A DNA stretch of 64,000 bases from Pseudomonas brassicacearum subsp. brassicacearum (GCF_008801605.1 NZ_VZPJ01000020.1:45962-109961); one strand, 5' to 3'. Shown: positions 8,070 through 17,203, counted from the first letter of the stretch. Program-made: numbers and translations. Notes: a model not told the origin generated them from the letters alone.

Positions 8070-8087
8070 GTTGAAGCTAGCTTCAAC
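8070..8087. other. Perfect 18-base palindrome in the tRNA operon leader
   Basis: GTTGAAGCTAGCTTCAAC is perfectly self-complementary and lies between the tRNA promoter and tRNA-Asn. It could fold in the precursor RNA as a processing signal or bind a dimeric protein; nothing decides between these. Confidence 0.5.
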
Positions 8088-8134
8088 CTCTTCTACCCTT
8101 ACGCATCGCTGCGTTCGTGTGTCTGAGGCGCGCT

Positions 8135-8162
8135 ATTCTACAATCTTCAAAACCTCTGTCAA
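8135..8162 (-). promoter_or_regulatory. Sigma-70 promoter of the tRNA operon
   Basis: On the minus strand a perfect -35 (TTGACA), a 16-base spacer and a TAGAAT -10 are followed by a G+C-rich discriminator (AGCGCGCC), as in stringently controlled stable-RNA promoters. Confidence 0.85.
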
Positions 8163-8293
8163 CCCCTTAAATTGCTTTCAAGACAATGATTTGCAACTTA
8201 TTTTGGATTCCTTCTCAGCGAGAAGTAACCCTTGGGGTGACTGACTGCGGGGCGCACTTTACAAGCCTTTTCCTTTGAGTTCAACGGCCTGAT

Positions 8294-8324
8294 GAAAAAA
8301 ATGGCCTCGCAAAGCGAGGCCATC
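8294..8324 (-). terminator. Terminator after clpB
   Basis: A ten-base-pair stem (ATGGCCTCGC/GCGAGGCCAT) with a three-base loop, followed on the minus strand by a run of T. It lies 25 bases after the clpB stop codon. The stretch 8163-8290 holds nothing else I can name. Confidence 0.9.
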
Positions 8325-8348
8325 TCAATTGCAGGCAGTGCCAGCCTT

Positions 8349-10913
8349 TCAGTTGAAGACGATTTCGTCGTTCTCCACTGTACCGGTCACAGTCTCACCA
8401 GGCATGAACCGACCGGACAGGATCAACTGCGCCAGCGGGTTTTCGATCCAGCGCTGGATCGCCCGCTTCAGCGGCCGTGCGCCATAGACCGGGTCGTAAC
8501 CCACCGCAATCAGCTTGTCCAACGCCTCGTCGCTCAACTGCAGTTTCAGCTCACGTTCGGTGAGGCGACTGCGCAGGCGACCCAACTGGATCTCGGTAAT
8601 GCCGGCAATCTGATCACGAGCCAATGGCTCGAAGATCACCACTTCGTCGACCCGGTTGATGAACTCCGGCCGGAAGTGCGTAGAGATCGCGTCCATCACC
8701 GCCGCACGCTGCGCCTCGCGGTCGCCCACCAGTTCCTGGATCTGCGTCGAGCCCAGGTTGGAGGTCATCACGATCACCGTGTTGCGGAAGTCCACCGTGC
8801 GCCCGTGGCTGTCGGTCAGGCGACCATCCTCCAGCACCTGCAGCAGGATATTGAACACATCCGGGTGCGCCTTCTCGACCTCATCGAGCAGGATCACCGA
8901 GTACGGCTTGCGACGCACTGCCTCGGTCAGGTAACCGCCCTCTTCATAACCGACATAACCCGGTGGCGCACCGATCAGCCGTGCCACGGAATGTTTCTCC
9001 ATGAACTCGGACATGTCGATGCGCACCATGGCCTCTTCAGTGTCGAAGAGGAACTCGGCCAGCGCCTTGCACAGCTCGGTTTTACCGACACCGGTCGGGC
9101 CGAGGAACATGAACGAGCCGCTCGGCCGGTTCGGGTCCGATAGCCCGGCACGGGAACGACGCACGGCGTTGGACACCGCCACCACCGCCTCTTCCTGGCC
9201 GATCACACGCTGGTGCAGCAGGCTTTCCATCTTCAGCAGCTTGTCACGCTCGCCTTCGAGCATTTTCGAAACCGGAATGCCGGTCCACTTGGAGACCACT
9301 TCGGCGATTTCTTCCTCGGTGACCTTGCTGCGCAGCAACTGGTTTTCGCTCTTGCCGTGCTGGTCGACCATCTGCAGGCTGCGCTCCAGATCCGGGATCA
9401 CCCCGTACTGCAGCTCGGCCATGCGGTTGAGGTCGCCTTTACGACGGGCCGCTTCCAGCTCCTGGCGGGATTGTTCGATCTTCTGCTGGATCTGCGCCGA
9501 GCCCTGGACTTCGGCTTTCTCCGAGTTCCAGATTTCCTCGAGGTCGGAATACTCACGCTCGTGACGAACGATTTCTTCCTGCAACCTTTCCAGACGCTTC
9601 TTCGCCGCTTCGTCGCTTTCTTTCTTCAGGGCCTGGGACTCGACCTTGAGTTGAATCAGGCGCCGCTCCAACCGATCGAGCACTTCGGGCTTGGAGTCGA
9701 TTTCCATGCGGATACGGCTCGCGGCTTCGTCGATCAGGTCGATGGCCTTGTCCGGCAACTGGCGGTCGGTGATGTAGCGGTGGCTGAGCTTGGCCGCCGC
9801 GATGATCGCGCCATCGGTGATCGCCACCTTGTGGTGAACTTCGTAGCGTTCTTTGAGGCCGCGCAGGATGGCGATGGTGTCTTCCTCGCTCGGCTCCTCC
9901 ACCAGCACTTTCTGGAAGCGCCGCTCGAGGGCTGCGTCCTTCTCTATATATTGGCGGTACTCGTTGAGCGTGGTCGCGCCGACGCAGTGCAACTCGCCAC
10001 GGGCCAGCGCGGGCTTGAGCATGTTGCCGGCGTCCATCGAGCCTTCGCCCTTGCCCGCACCGACCATGGTGTGCAGTTCGTCGATGAACAGGATGATCTG
10101 CCCTTCCTGCTTGGACAGCTCATTGAGCAGGGCCTTGAGCCGTTCTTCGAATTCACCACGGTACTTGGCACCGGCGATCAAGGCCCCCATGTCCAGGGAC
10201 AACAGGCGTTTACCCCTGAGGCCGTCCGGCACTTCGCCGTTGATGATGCGCTGGGCCAGGCCCTCGGCGATGGCGGTTTTACCCACGCCTGGCTCACCGA
10301 TCAGCACCGGGTTGTTCTTGGTACGGCGTTGCAGCACCTGGATCGTGCGGCGGATTTCATCGTCGCGACCGATCACCGGGTCGAGCTTGCCTTCCTCGGC
10401 ACGCTTGGTCAGGTCGACCGTATATTTGTCCAGTGCCTGGCGCGACTCCTCGTGGTTGGCGTCGTTGACCGCTTCGCCGCCACGCAGGTTGTTGATGGCA
10501 TTTTCCAGGGCTTTCTTGCTCACGCCCTGGCCGAGCAACAATTTGCCGAGCTTGCTGTTCTCGTCCATGGCGGCGAGTAGCACCAGCTCGCTGGAAATGA
10601 ACTGGTCGCCCTTCTGCTGGGCCAGGCGATCGGCCTGGTTGAGCAGCCGCGCCAGGTCCTGGGACATGTTCACGTCACCGGTGGGGTTCTGGATCTTGGG
10701 TAACTGGTCGAGTTCCTTGGCCAGTTCTTTGCGCAGGCTGTTGACGTCAAAGCCGACCTGCATCAGCAGGGGCTTGATGGAACCGCCCTGCTGTTCGAGC
10801 ATGGCCTGCATCAAGTGCGCCGGTTCGATACCGGGATGGTCCAGGCCGACGGCCAGGGACTGGGCATCGGACAGGGCCAACTGTAATTTGCTGGTTAAAC
10901 GATCAATACGCAT
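8349..10913 (-). CDS. clpB: ATP-dependent chaperone ClpB (protein disaggregase)
   Basis: An 854-residue hexameric AAA+ disaggregase that works with DnaK to extract proteins from aggregates. The order is an N-terminal Clp repeat domain (1-145), the first nucleotide-binding domain with Walker A GEPGVGKT, a coiled-coil middle domain rich in Glu, Arg and Lys (about 400-530), and the second nucleotide-binding domain with GPTGVGKT and the arginine-rich C-terminal domain (ARPLKRAIQRWIENPLA). No ClpP-binding loop is expected or seen. A strong GGAAGGTGA precedes the ATG, and a heat-shock promoter lies about 72 bases upstream of the start. Confidence 0.97.
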   Translation of the reverse strand: MRIDRLTSKLQLALSDAQSLAVGLDHPGIEPAHLMQAMLEQQGGSIKPLLMQVGFDVNSLRKELAKELDQLPKIQNPTGDVNMSQDLARLLNQADRLAQQKGDQFISSELVLLAAMDENSKLGKLLLGQGVSKKALENAINNLRGGEAVNDANHEESRQALDKYTVDLTKRAEEGKLDPVIGRDDEIRRTIQVLQRRTKNNPVLIGEPGVGKTAIAEGLAQRIINGEVPDGLRGKRLLSLDMGALIAGAKYRGEFEERLKALLNELSKQEGQIILFIDELHTMVGAGKGEGSMDAGNMLKPALARGELHCVGATTLNEYRQYIEKDAALERRFQKVLVEEPSEEDTIAILRGLKERYEVHHKVAITDGAIIAAAKLSHRYITDRQLPDKAIDLIDEAASRIRMEIDSKPEVLDRLERRLIQLKVESQALKKESDEAAKKRLERLQEEIVRHEREYSDLEEIWNSEKAEVQGSAQIQQKIEQSRQELEAARRKGDLNRMAELQYGVIPDLERSLQMVDQHGKSENQLLRSKVTEEEIAEVVSKWTGIPVSKMLEGERDKLLKMESLLHQRVIGQEEAVVAVSNAVRRSRAGLSDPNRPSGSFMFLGPTGVGKTELCKALAEFLFDTEEAMVRIDMSEFMEKHSVARLIGAPPGYVGYEEGGYLTEAVRRKPYSVILLDEVEKAHPDVFNILLQVLEDGRLTDSHGRTVDFRNTVIVMTSNLGSTQIQELVGDREAQRAAVMDAISTHFRPEFINRVDEVVIFEPLARDQIAGITEIQLGRLRSRLTERELKLQLSDEALDKLIAVGYDPVYGARPLKRAIQRWIENPLAQLILSGRFMPGETVTGTVENDEIVFN

Positions 10914-10984
10914 GGGTCACCTTCCTAATGAGCAGGCCGGACCTTGGAAACATCCTGAATGAAGAAACCTGCCAGATACCGTTA

Positions 10985-11013
10985 TAGATGTGGTCGATTC
11001 TGGAAGATTCAAG
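10985..11013 (-). promoter_or_regulatory. Sigma-32 (RpoH) heat-shock promoter of clpB
   Basis: On the minus strand CTTGAAT, a 13-base spacer and CCACATCTA match the RpoH consensus (CTTGAAA, 13-14 bases, CCCCATNT) at nearly every informative position. It faces clpB, with the transcription start expected near 10978. Confidence 0.8.
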
Positions 11014-11043
11014 CCGGGCGCCCTTGATACAGATCAGAGAAGT

Positions 11044-11769
11044 CTAGCGTTCGATCCAGATCAACGAGGCGAAGCGACCAGTGCGCGGGTTGCGGCGGTA
11101 GGAAAAGAACCGAGGGTCGGTCACGGTGCAGAGACCGCCACCGTAGACGGCCGTGACACCGCGTGCGGCCAGGCGCAGCCGTGCCAACGCGTAGATATCG
11201 GCCAGGAACTTGTCGGCGTTGGGGCTCGCAGTAAAGGCTTGTGCCGCCTGGGGCAGTTGCGCGATGAAGGCTTCACGCACTTCCGGCCCGACTTCAAACG
11301 CTTGCGGACCGATGGCCGGGCCGAGCCAGGCGAGGATTTCATCCGCGGGCACGGCAAGGCTGTCGAGGGTAGCTTCCAGCACGCCGCTCGCCAGCCCGCG
11401 CCAGCCGGCATGGGCCGCCGCAACGCGGGTGCCGATACGGTTGCAGAACAGCACGGGCAGGCAGTCCGCGGTCATCGCGGTGCAGGCGATACCGGGCGTG
11501 TCGGTCCAACTGGCATCGGCAGCCGCCACCTGGGCCGGATCAGCCTCGACCACGGCAATGCCGTGGACCTGCTGCAGCCAGGTCGGGGTGATGGCGAATT
11601 GATCGGTGAGACGCCGACGGTTTTCGGCGACGGCCACAGGATCGTCGCCCACATGGTCGCCCAGGTTGAGGCTGTCGAACGGCGCCAGGCTGACGCCGCC
11701 CGCACGGGTCGTGACACAGGCCTTGACCCGAGCCGGCGCGGGCCAGTCGGGTATCAGCCAGTCACTCAT
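11044..11769 (-). CDS. pgeF: Peptidoglycan editing factor PgeF (YfiH/DUF152 family)
   Basis: A 241-residue member of the YfiH/laccase-domain family. Members act as purine nucleoside phosphorylase-like enzymes and, in E. coli, remove wrongly built UDP-MurNAc-L-Ser precursors. Metal/active-site residues sit in DCLPVLFCNR and AAAHAGWRGL, with the family signature LNLGDHVGDDP near residue 40. Its ATG overlaps the rluD stop by four bases, so the two genes are coupled. clpB follows after 130 bases with its own promoter. Confidence 0.92.
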   Translation of the reverse strand: MSDWLIPDWPAPARVKACVTTRAGGVSLAPFDSLNLGDHVGDDPVAVAENRRRLTDQFAITPTWLQQVHGIAVVEADPAQVAAADASWTDTPGIACTAMTADCLPVLFCNRIGTRVAAAHAGWRGLASGVLEATLDSLAVPADEILAWLGPAIGPQAFEVGPEVREAFIAQLPQAAQAFTASPNADKFLADIYALARLRLAARGVTAVYGGGLCTVTDPRFFSYRRNPRTGRFASLIWIER

Positions 11770-12728
11770 CCGATGAACGCCTCGCGGTCCTGCTTGAGCA
11801 ACGTCAGCAGCCAGACGAAATCATCCGGCAACGGCGACTCCCAGCTCATGCGCTTGCCGGTCGTCGGATGATCCAGCTCCAGGAAACGTGCATGCAGCGC
11901 CTGGCGCGGGAAGTTCTTCAGCGATTCGACCATGGTCTGGCTGGCAGCCGGCGGAATGCGGAAACGACCGCCGTAGGCCGGGTCGCCCACCAACGGGAAG
12001 TTGATGTGGGCCATGTGTACACGGATCTGGTGGGTCCGACCGGTTTCCAGCTTGACCCGCACATGGGTGTGGGAGCGGAAACGCTCGAGCACGCGATAAT
12101 GGCTGACCGCCTGCTTGCCGCCCTCCATCACCGCCATGCGCTGGCGCTGCTGGCCGTGACGACCGATGGGGGCGTTGATCTTGCCACCGGCGGTGACGAC
12201 CCCGATCACGATACATTCATAGATGCGGCTGACGCTGCGGCTTTGCAGCTGTGTGACCAGCTGTGTCTGCGCCTGGATGGTCTTGGCCACCACCATCAGA
12301 CCGGTGGTGTCCTTGTCCAGGCGATGGACGATGCCGGCACGCGGCACATTGATAATGTCCGGTACGTGGTGCAGCAAGGCATTGAGCAAGGTGCCATCAG
12401 CATGGCCGGCAGCCGGGTGCACCACCAGGCCCGCAGGCTTGTTGATCACCAGGATGTCATCGTCTTCGTAGACGATGTCCAGGGCGATGTCCTGGGCGAC
12501 CCATTCTCCCTGGGCCTCCTGTTCGGCAGTCAGCTCGAGAATGGCACCGCCGTGGACGATGTCGCGCGGACGGATCACCGCCCCATCCACAGTCAGGCGG
12601 CCGTCCTTGATCCAGGCGGAAAGGCGCGAGCGAGAGTGCTCGGCAAAGAGTTGTGCGGCGACTTGATCGAGGCGTTGGCCGCCCAATTCGGACGGCACCT
12701 CTGCGCGAAGTTCTATTTTATCGGACAT
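11766..12728 (-). CDS. rluD: 23S rRNA pseudouridine(1911/1915/1917) synthase RluD
   Basis: A 320-residue pseudouridine synthase. An N-terminal S4 RNA-binding domain (GQRLDQVAAQLFAEHSRSRL) is followed by the catalytic domain with HRLDKDTTGLM, whose Asp attacks uridine, and the C-terminal RTHQIRVHMAHI motif. It modifies helix 69 of 23S rRNA, needed for normal 50S maturation. I start at MSDKIELRAEV (12728); the open frame runs far upstream through the bamD region on the opposite strand, but that extension is not coding. It is divergent from bamD across 150 bases. Confidence 0.95.
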   Translation of the reverse strand: MSDKIELRAEVPSELGGQRLDQVAAQLFAEHSRSRLSAWIKDGRLTVDGAVIRPRDIVHGGAILELTAEQEAQGEWVAQDIALDIVYEDDDILVINKPAGLVVHPAAGHADGTLLNALLHHVPDIINVPRAGIVHRLDKDTTGLMVVAKTIQAQTQLVTQLQSRSVSRIYECIVIGVVTAGGKINAPIGRHGQQRQRMAVMEGGKQAVSHYRVLERFRSHTHVRVKLETGRTHQIRVHMAHINFPLVGDPAYGGRFRIPPAASQTMVESLKNFPRQALHARFLELDHPTTGKRMSWESPLPDDFVWLLTLLKQDREAFIG

Positions 12729-12878
12729 GCTCGGACTGGGCGTCGGCACAGCCTTTGGTTTCGGCTGCGCGCTTGTGGTTAAATACGGCGTCTTTTGCCC
12801 CGAGGCTTTCAACGGGGCGCTCATCATAACAGGACGGCCCCGCCCAAGACAGCGGCCGTCATAGGGACGCAAGCCGCC

Positions 12879-13895
12879 ATGCAAGTGAAACACCTGCTGC
12901 TGATCGCCATCCTCGCATTGACTGCTGCTTGCTCGTCGAAGGAAGTCGTAGACGAAAACCTGAGCGAAGTCGAACTGTACCAACAGGCGCAGAACGACCT
13001 GGATAACAACAGCTATACCAGCGCCACCGCCAAGCTGAAGGCGCTGGAGTCGCGGTATCCGTTCGGTCGCTACGCCGATCAGGCCCAGTTGGAGCTGATC
13101 TACGCCAACTACAAGAACGCCGAGCCGGAAGCCGCCAAGTCCGCCGCCGAGCGTTTCATTCGCCTGCACCCGCAGCACCCGAATGTCGATTACGCCTATT
13201 ACCTCAAGGGCCTGACCTCCTTCGACCAGGACGTCGGCCTGCTGGCGCGTTTCCTGCCGCTGGACATGACCAAGCGTGACCCGGGCGCGGCGCGCGACTC
13301 CTACAATGAGTTCGCCCAACTGACCAGCCGCTTCCCCAACAGCCGCTACTCGCCGGACGCCAAGCAGCGCATGATCTACCTGCGCAACCTGCTGGCCTCC
13401 TACGAGATCCACGTGGCCGACTACTACCTGACCCGTCAGGCCTACGTCGCCGCCGCCAACCGTGGCCGCTACGTAGTGGAAAACTTCCAGGAAACCCCTT
13501 CGGTGGGTGATGGCCTGGCCGTGATGACCGAAGCCTACCAGCGCCTGCACTTGGACGAACTGGCGGCCACCAGCCTGGAAACCCTCAAGCTGAACTACCC
13601 GGATCACCCATCCCTGGTCGATGGCCAGTTCACCCCACGGGTCGACGAAGCGGACAACCGTTCGTGGCTGAGCAAGGCGACCCTGGGCCTGATCGAGTCC
13701 CGTCCACCGCTGCCGCCAGGCGAGACACGCGCCAACCAGGACGTACAGCGCCAGTTCCAGGATGCCAAGGAAGCCATCCCGAACGAACTCAAGCCCAAGG
13801 ATGAAAATGGCGACGTGATCGAGGAAGAAGAGCCTGAAAGCGAGTCCAGCGACCGCTCCTGGTTCAGCCACCTGACCTTTGGTCTGTTCGACTGA
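12879..13895 (+). CDS. bamD: Outer membrane assembly lipoprotein BamD (ComL)
   Basis: A 338-residue lipoprotein of the BAM complex that inserts outer-membrane proteins. The signal peptide MQVKHLLLIAILALTAAC ends in a lipobox (LTAAC) with Cys18 as the lipidation site. Five TPR-like helical repeats follow, including NSYTSATAKLKALESRYPF and PDAKQRMIYLRNLLASYE. The C-terminal 60 residues are an acidic extension (EEEEPESESSDRSW), longer than in E. coli BamD and usual in pseudomonads. I start at 12879, where the signal peptide begins. A GCCCCG/CGGGGC hairpin lies at 12797-12818 in the 5' region. Confidence 0.95.
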   Translation: MQVKHLLLIAILALTAACSSKEVVDENLSEVELYQQAQNDLDNNSYTSATAKLKALESRYPFGRYADQAQLELIYANYKNAEPEAAKSAAERFIRLHPQHPNVDYAYYLKGLTSFDQDVGLLARFLPLDMTKRDPGAARDSYNEFAQLTSRFPNSRYSPDAKQRMIYLRNLLASYEIHVADYYLTRQAYVAAANRGRYVVENFQETPSVGDGLAVMTEAYQRLHLDELAATSLETLKLNYPDHPSLVDGQFTPRVDEADNRSWLSKATLGLIESRPPLPPGETRANQDVQRQFQDAKEAIPNELKPKDENGDVIEEEEPESESSDRSWFSHLTFGLFD

Positions 13896-13908
13896 GATCA
13901 AGGCATCC

Positions 13909-13944
13909 CAAAAAAGGGAGACCCGACGGTCTCCCTTTTTTTTG
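13909..13944 (+). terminator. Terminator after bamD
   Basis: AAAAAGGGAGACC and GGTCTCCCTTTTT form a long stem with a CGAC loop and a run of eight T. Confidence 0.92.
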
Positions 13945-14020
13945 CCTGGGTTTTATTGCGCTGTGCGCCGTTCCTGTCCTTGGCTAAACTGCCTGATCTC
14001 TAGCCAAAAAGCCGCCCATC

Positions 14021-14254
14021 ATGCTTCGTTTACTGTTCTGGATCGCCCTGATTGCCGCCGCGGTATGGTTCTGGCGCAAGTTCAAGGGGGGCTCCTCCGC
14101 GCCGAACGCTCCCCGCGAGCAGGACGCACCGCCCATGGTCCGTTGCGCCCATTGCGGCGTACACCTGCCCCGTGACCGGGCGCTGGCCCTCGAACAACAA
14201 TGGTATTGCAGCCAGGCTCACCTTGAGCAAGGCCCGGGCACTCGTGAGCGCTGA
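14021..14254 (+). CDS. PP0621 family small membrane protein with zinc-finger-like motif
   Basis: A 77-residue protein. Residues 1-19 (MLRLLFWIALIAAAVWFWR) form a membrane anchor. The C-terminal part holds CAHC at about 42-45 and a CSQAH motif about 22 residues later, a Cys2-Cys-His pattern that could bind zinc. This fits the small PP0621 family of unknown function found in front of pilS in pseudomonads. Its 3' end overlaps the pilS start, which suggests co-expression with the type IV pilus two-component system. Confidence 0.8.
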   Translation: MLRLLFWIALIAAAVWFWRKFKGGSSAPNAPREQDAPPMVRCAHCGVHLPRDRALALEQQWYCSQAHLEQGPGTRER

Positions 14255-15833
14255 GGCCTCAAGCCCACGCGAAAAACAGGCGCAGCGCCTGCTGCGTCTC
14301 TATCACCTGTATCGCCTGAGCATCGGCATCACCCTGGTGCTGCTGATCTCCAGCAAACTGGACAACCGCCTGCTGGAGTTCGCCAATGACGACCTGCTGC
14401 GCAGTGGCAGTTGGTTGTACCTGGTGCTGAATATCCTGCTGGTGGTGTTCCTTGAGAACACCCGCCGCCCTGCCCGGCTGTTCGGCCTGGCCCTGACTGA
14501 CGTGCTGCTGCTCTCGTGGCTGTTCTTCGCCGCGGGCGGTGTGCCCAGTGCCATCGGCAACCTGCTCATTGTCTCGGTGGCCATCGGCAATACGCTGTTG
14601 CGAAGCCGGGTCGGCCTGTTGATTGCCGCTGTCGCCACGATCGGTATCGTCGGGTCGACTTTTTTCCTCGGCCTCAGCGACTCAAACCGTCCCAGCAGTT
14701 ATCTGCAAGCCGGCACCCTGGGGGCACTGTGTTTTGCCGCCGCCCTGCTGGTACAGGGCCTGACCCGGCGACTGGAAGCCAGTGAAACCCTGGCCGAGCA
14801 ACGGGCCAGCGAGGTAATCGGCCTCGAAGCGCTCAACGCACTGATCCTGCAACGCATGCGCACCGGCATCCTGGTGCTCGACCGCGAACGGCGCGTGCAA
14901 TTGGCCAACGAAAGCGCCTTGAACCTGCTGGGCATGCACGACCTGGTCGGCCAGCGAATCGATGACTATTGCACCGCTCTGGTCGAACGCCTGCAATTGT
15001 GGCTGAACAACCCCAGCCTGCGCCCCCCCAGCCTGACCGTGACCGGCACAGGCCTGACCCTGCAACCGAGCTTCATCGCCTTGGGGCATCACGATCAGCA
15101 GCAGTTGCTGGTATTCCTTGAGGACCTGGCCCAAGTTGCCCAGCAGGCCCAGCAACTGAAACTCGCGTCCCTCGGGCGCCTCACTGCTGGCATCGCCCAT
15201 GAAATCCGCAACCCCTTGGGCGCCATCAGCCACGCAGCGCAATTACTGCGCGAATCCGAGGAACTGAACAACGCGGATCGGCGTCTGACGCAGATTATTC
15301 AAGATCACTCCCAACGAATGAATCGCGTCATTGAAAACGTCCTGCAGCTGTCTCGCCGCCAGCAAACCACCCCCCAACGCCTCGACCTGCGGACCTGGCT
15401 CGATCAGTTCGTCCGGCAGGCCCGCGAAAGCATGGCCGAGCACCAGCACTTGCACCTGAGCATCGACCCGGGTGACTACACCACGCTGATGGACCCCGAC
15501 CAGTTGACCCAGGTACTCGACAACCTGCTGCGCAACGCCTGGCGCCACAGCGCCATGACCCACGAACAGGCCGAGGCCTGGCTGAAACTGTTCATCGATC
15601 CCCACAGCCAGCTGTCCACACTGGACATCATCGACAACGGCCCCGGTGTAACACCCGAGCAGCAGGCACATTTGTTCGAACCCTTCTTTACCACCAGCAG
15701 CCAGGGCACCGGCCTTGGGCTCTATCTGTCCCGTGAGCTGTGCGAAAGCAACCAGGCCCGCCTAGACTTCAAACCACGCCAAGGCGGCGGTTGCTTTCGC
15801 ATCACCTTTGCTCACGGACGGAAACAGATTTGA
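14244..15833 (+). CDS. pilS: Sensor histidine kinase PilS
   Basis: A 529-residue membrane kinase that controls pilin transcription with PilR. Six hydrophobic segments fill residues 20-190, followed by a PAS-like domain (VIGLEALNALILQRMRTGIL), then the HisKA domain with the phosphorylated His319 in AGIAHEIRNPLG. The ATPase domain follows, with N box NLLRNAWRHS, G1 DNGPGV and G2 GTGLGLYL. The start is the GTG at 14244, inside the end of the preceding gene; a TTG seven codons upstream is the alternative but has no ribosome-binding site. The stop overlaps the pilR start codon. Confidence 0.95.
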   Translation: MSAEASSPREKQAQRLLRLYHLYRLSIGITLVLLISSKLDNRLLEFANDDLLRSGSWLYLVLNILLVVFLENTRRPARLFGLALTDVLLLSWLFFAAGGVPSAIGNLLIVSVAIGNTLLRSRVGLLIAAVATIGIVGSTFFLGLSDSNRPSSYLQAGTLGALCFAAALLVQGLTRRLEASETLAEQRASEVIGLEALNALILQRMRTGILVLDRERRVQLANESALNLLGMHDLVGQRIDDYCTALVERLQLWLNNPSLRPPSLTVTGTGLTLQPSFIALGHHDQQQLLVFLEDLAQVAQQAQQLKLASLGRLTAGIAHEIRNPLGAISHAAQLLRESEELNNADRRLTQIIQDHSQRMNRVIENVLQLSRRQQTTPQRLDLRTWLDQFVRQARESMAEHQHLHLSIDPGDYTTLMDPDQLTQVLDNLLRNAWRHSAMTHEQAEAWLKLFIDPHSQLSTLDIIDNGPGVTPEQQAHLFEPFFTTSSQGTGLGLYLSRELCESNQARLDFKPRQGGGCFRITFAHGRKQI

Positions 15834-17176
15834 ATAATCGCTCACGGCAACGAATCCTGATCGTCGATGACGAACCGGACATCCGCGAACTCCTGGACAT
15901 CACCCTGGGCCGGATGAAACTCGACACCCGCAGCGCCAAGAACCTTGCCGAGGCCCAAGCCCTGCTGGCGGGGGAAGCCTTCGACCTGTGCCTGACCGAC
16001 ATGCGCCTGCCCGATGGCACCGGCCTGGAACTGGTGCAGCACATCCAGCAACGCTACCCTCAACTGCCCGTGGCGATGATCACCGCCTATGGCAGCCTGG
16101 AAACCGCCATCGACGCCCTCAAGGCCGGCGCCTTCGACTTCCTGACCAAACCGGTCGACCTGGGTCGGCTGCGAGAGCTGGTCACCAGTGCCCTGCGCCT
16201 GCCGCCGGTCGCCACGCCGGGCACGACCCTCGAGCGCAGCCTGCTGGGTAACTCGCCACCGATGCTCAGCGTGCGCAAGCAGATCGGGAAACTCGCCCGC
16301 AGCCAGGCACCGGTGTACATCAGCGGGGAATCGGGCTGCGGCAAGGAACTGGTCGCCCGGCTGATCCACGAACAGGGCCCTCGTGCCAACCAGCGCTTCG
16401 TACCGGTCAACTGTGGGGCGATTCCCACGGAGCTGATGGAAAGCGAGTTTTTCGGCCATCGAAAAGGCAGCTTCAGCGGCGCCATCGAGGACAAGCCCGG
16501 GCTGTTCCAGGCCGCCCATGGCGGGACCCTGTTCCTCGATGAAGTGGCCGACTTGCCCTTGGCGATGCAGGTCAAGCTGTTGCGAGCCATCCAGGAAAAA
16601 GCCGTGCGCGCCGTTGGCGGCCAACAGGAAGAAGTGGTGGATGTGCGCATCCTCTGCGCCACCCACAAGGATCTGGACGGCGAAGTGGCTGCCGGGCGCT
16701 TTCGCCAGGATTTGTATTACCGGCTGAACGTCATCGAACTGCGCGTGCCGCCGTTGCGTGAACGTCGTGAAGACATCGAGCTGCTGGCTAACCACATGCT
16801 CCAGCGCCTGGCGGCCAACACCGGCAGTCCACCGGTCAGATTGCATCCCCAAGCGTTGGACGCTCTCAAGAATTACCGCTTCCCGGGCAATGTGCGAGAG
16901 CTGGAGAACATGCTCGAACGTGCCTACACCCTTTGTGAACAGCAGCAGATCGAAGCGGATGACCTGCGCCTGGCCGAGGGCAATAGTACTACTGAGGCAG
17001 GCAATCCCGATTTGATGCAGGTCGACAACCTGGAGGATTACCTGGAAGACGTTGAGCGCAAGCTCATCCTCCAGGCGTTGGAGGAAACCCGCTGGAACCG
17101 CACGGCGGCGGCGCAGCGGTTGAAGTTGTCGTTTCGGTCGATGCGGTATCGGTTGAAGAAGCTTGGGCTGGATTGA
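15830..17176 (+). CDS. pilR: Sigma-54-dependent response regulator PilR
   Basis: A 448-residue NtrC-type activator. The receiver domain has the acidic pocket DDEPD and the phospho-acceptor Asp in CLTDMRLPDG (about residue 57). The AAA+ domain has Walker A GESGCGKE, the sigma-54 contact loop GSFSGA (a variant of GAFTGA) and Walker B LFLDEVADLP. The C-terminal Fis-type helix-turn-helix is WNRTAAAQRLKLSFRSMRYR. It activates pilA transcription at sigma-54 promoters. Translation starts at TTG 15830, overlapping the pilS stop, with ACGGA upstream; no in-frame ATG gives a normal N terminus. Confidence 0.95.
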   Translation: MNNRSRQRILIVDDEPDIRELLDITLGRMKLDTRSAKNLAEAQALLAGEAFDLCLTDMRLPDGTGLELVQHIQQRYPQLPVAMITAYGSLETAIDALKAGAFDFLTKPVDLGRLRELVTSALRLPPVATPGTTLERSLLGNSPPMLSVRKQIGKLARSQAPVYISGESGCGKELVARLIHEQGPRANQRFVPVNCGAIPTELMESEFFGHRKGSFSGAIEDKPGLFQAAHGGTLFLDEVADLPLAMQVKLLRAIQEKAVRAVGGQQEEVVDVRILCATHKDLDGEVAAGRFRQDLYYRLNVIELRVPPLRERREDIELLANHMLQRLAANTGSPPVRLHPQALDALKNYRFPGNVRELENMLERAYTLCEQQQIEADDLRLAEGNSTTEAGNPDLMQVDNLEDYLEDVERKLILQALEETRWNRTAAAQRLKLSFRSMRYRLKKLGLD

Positions 17177-17203
17177 GCCACGGTTTCGAAGCCCACGTAT
17201 TCC

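Noticed and set aside
12729..13901. Upstream extension of the rluD frame to more than 700 codons
   Set aside because: The extra part is antisense to bamD; RluD has its normal length and N-terminal S4 domain from 12728.
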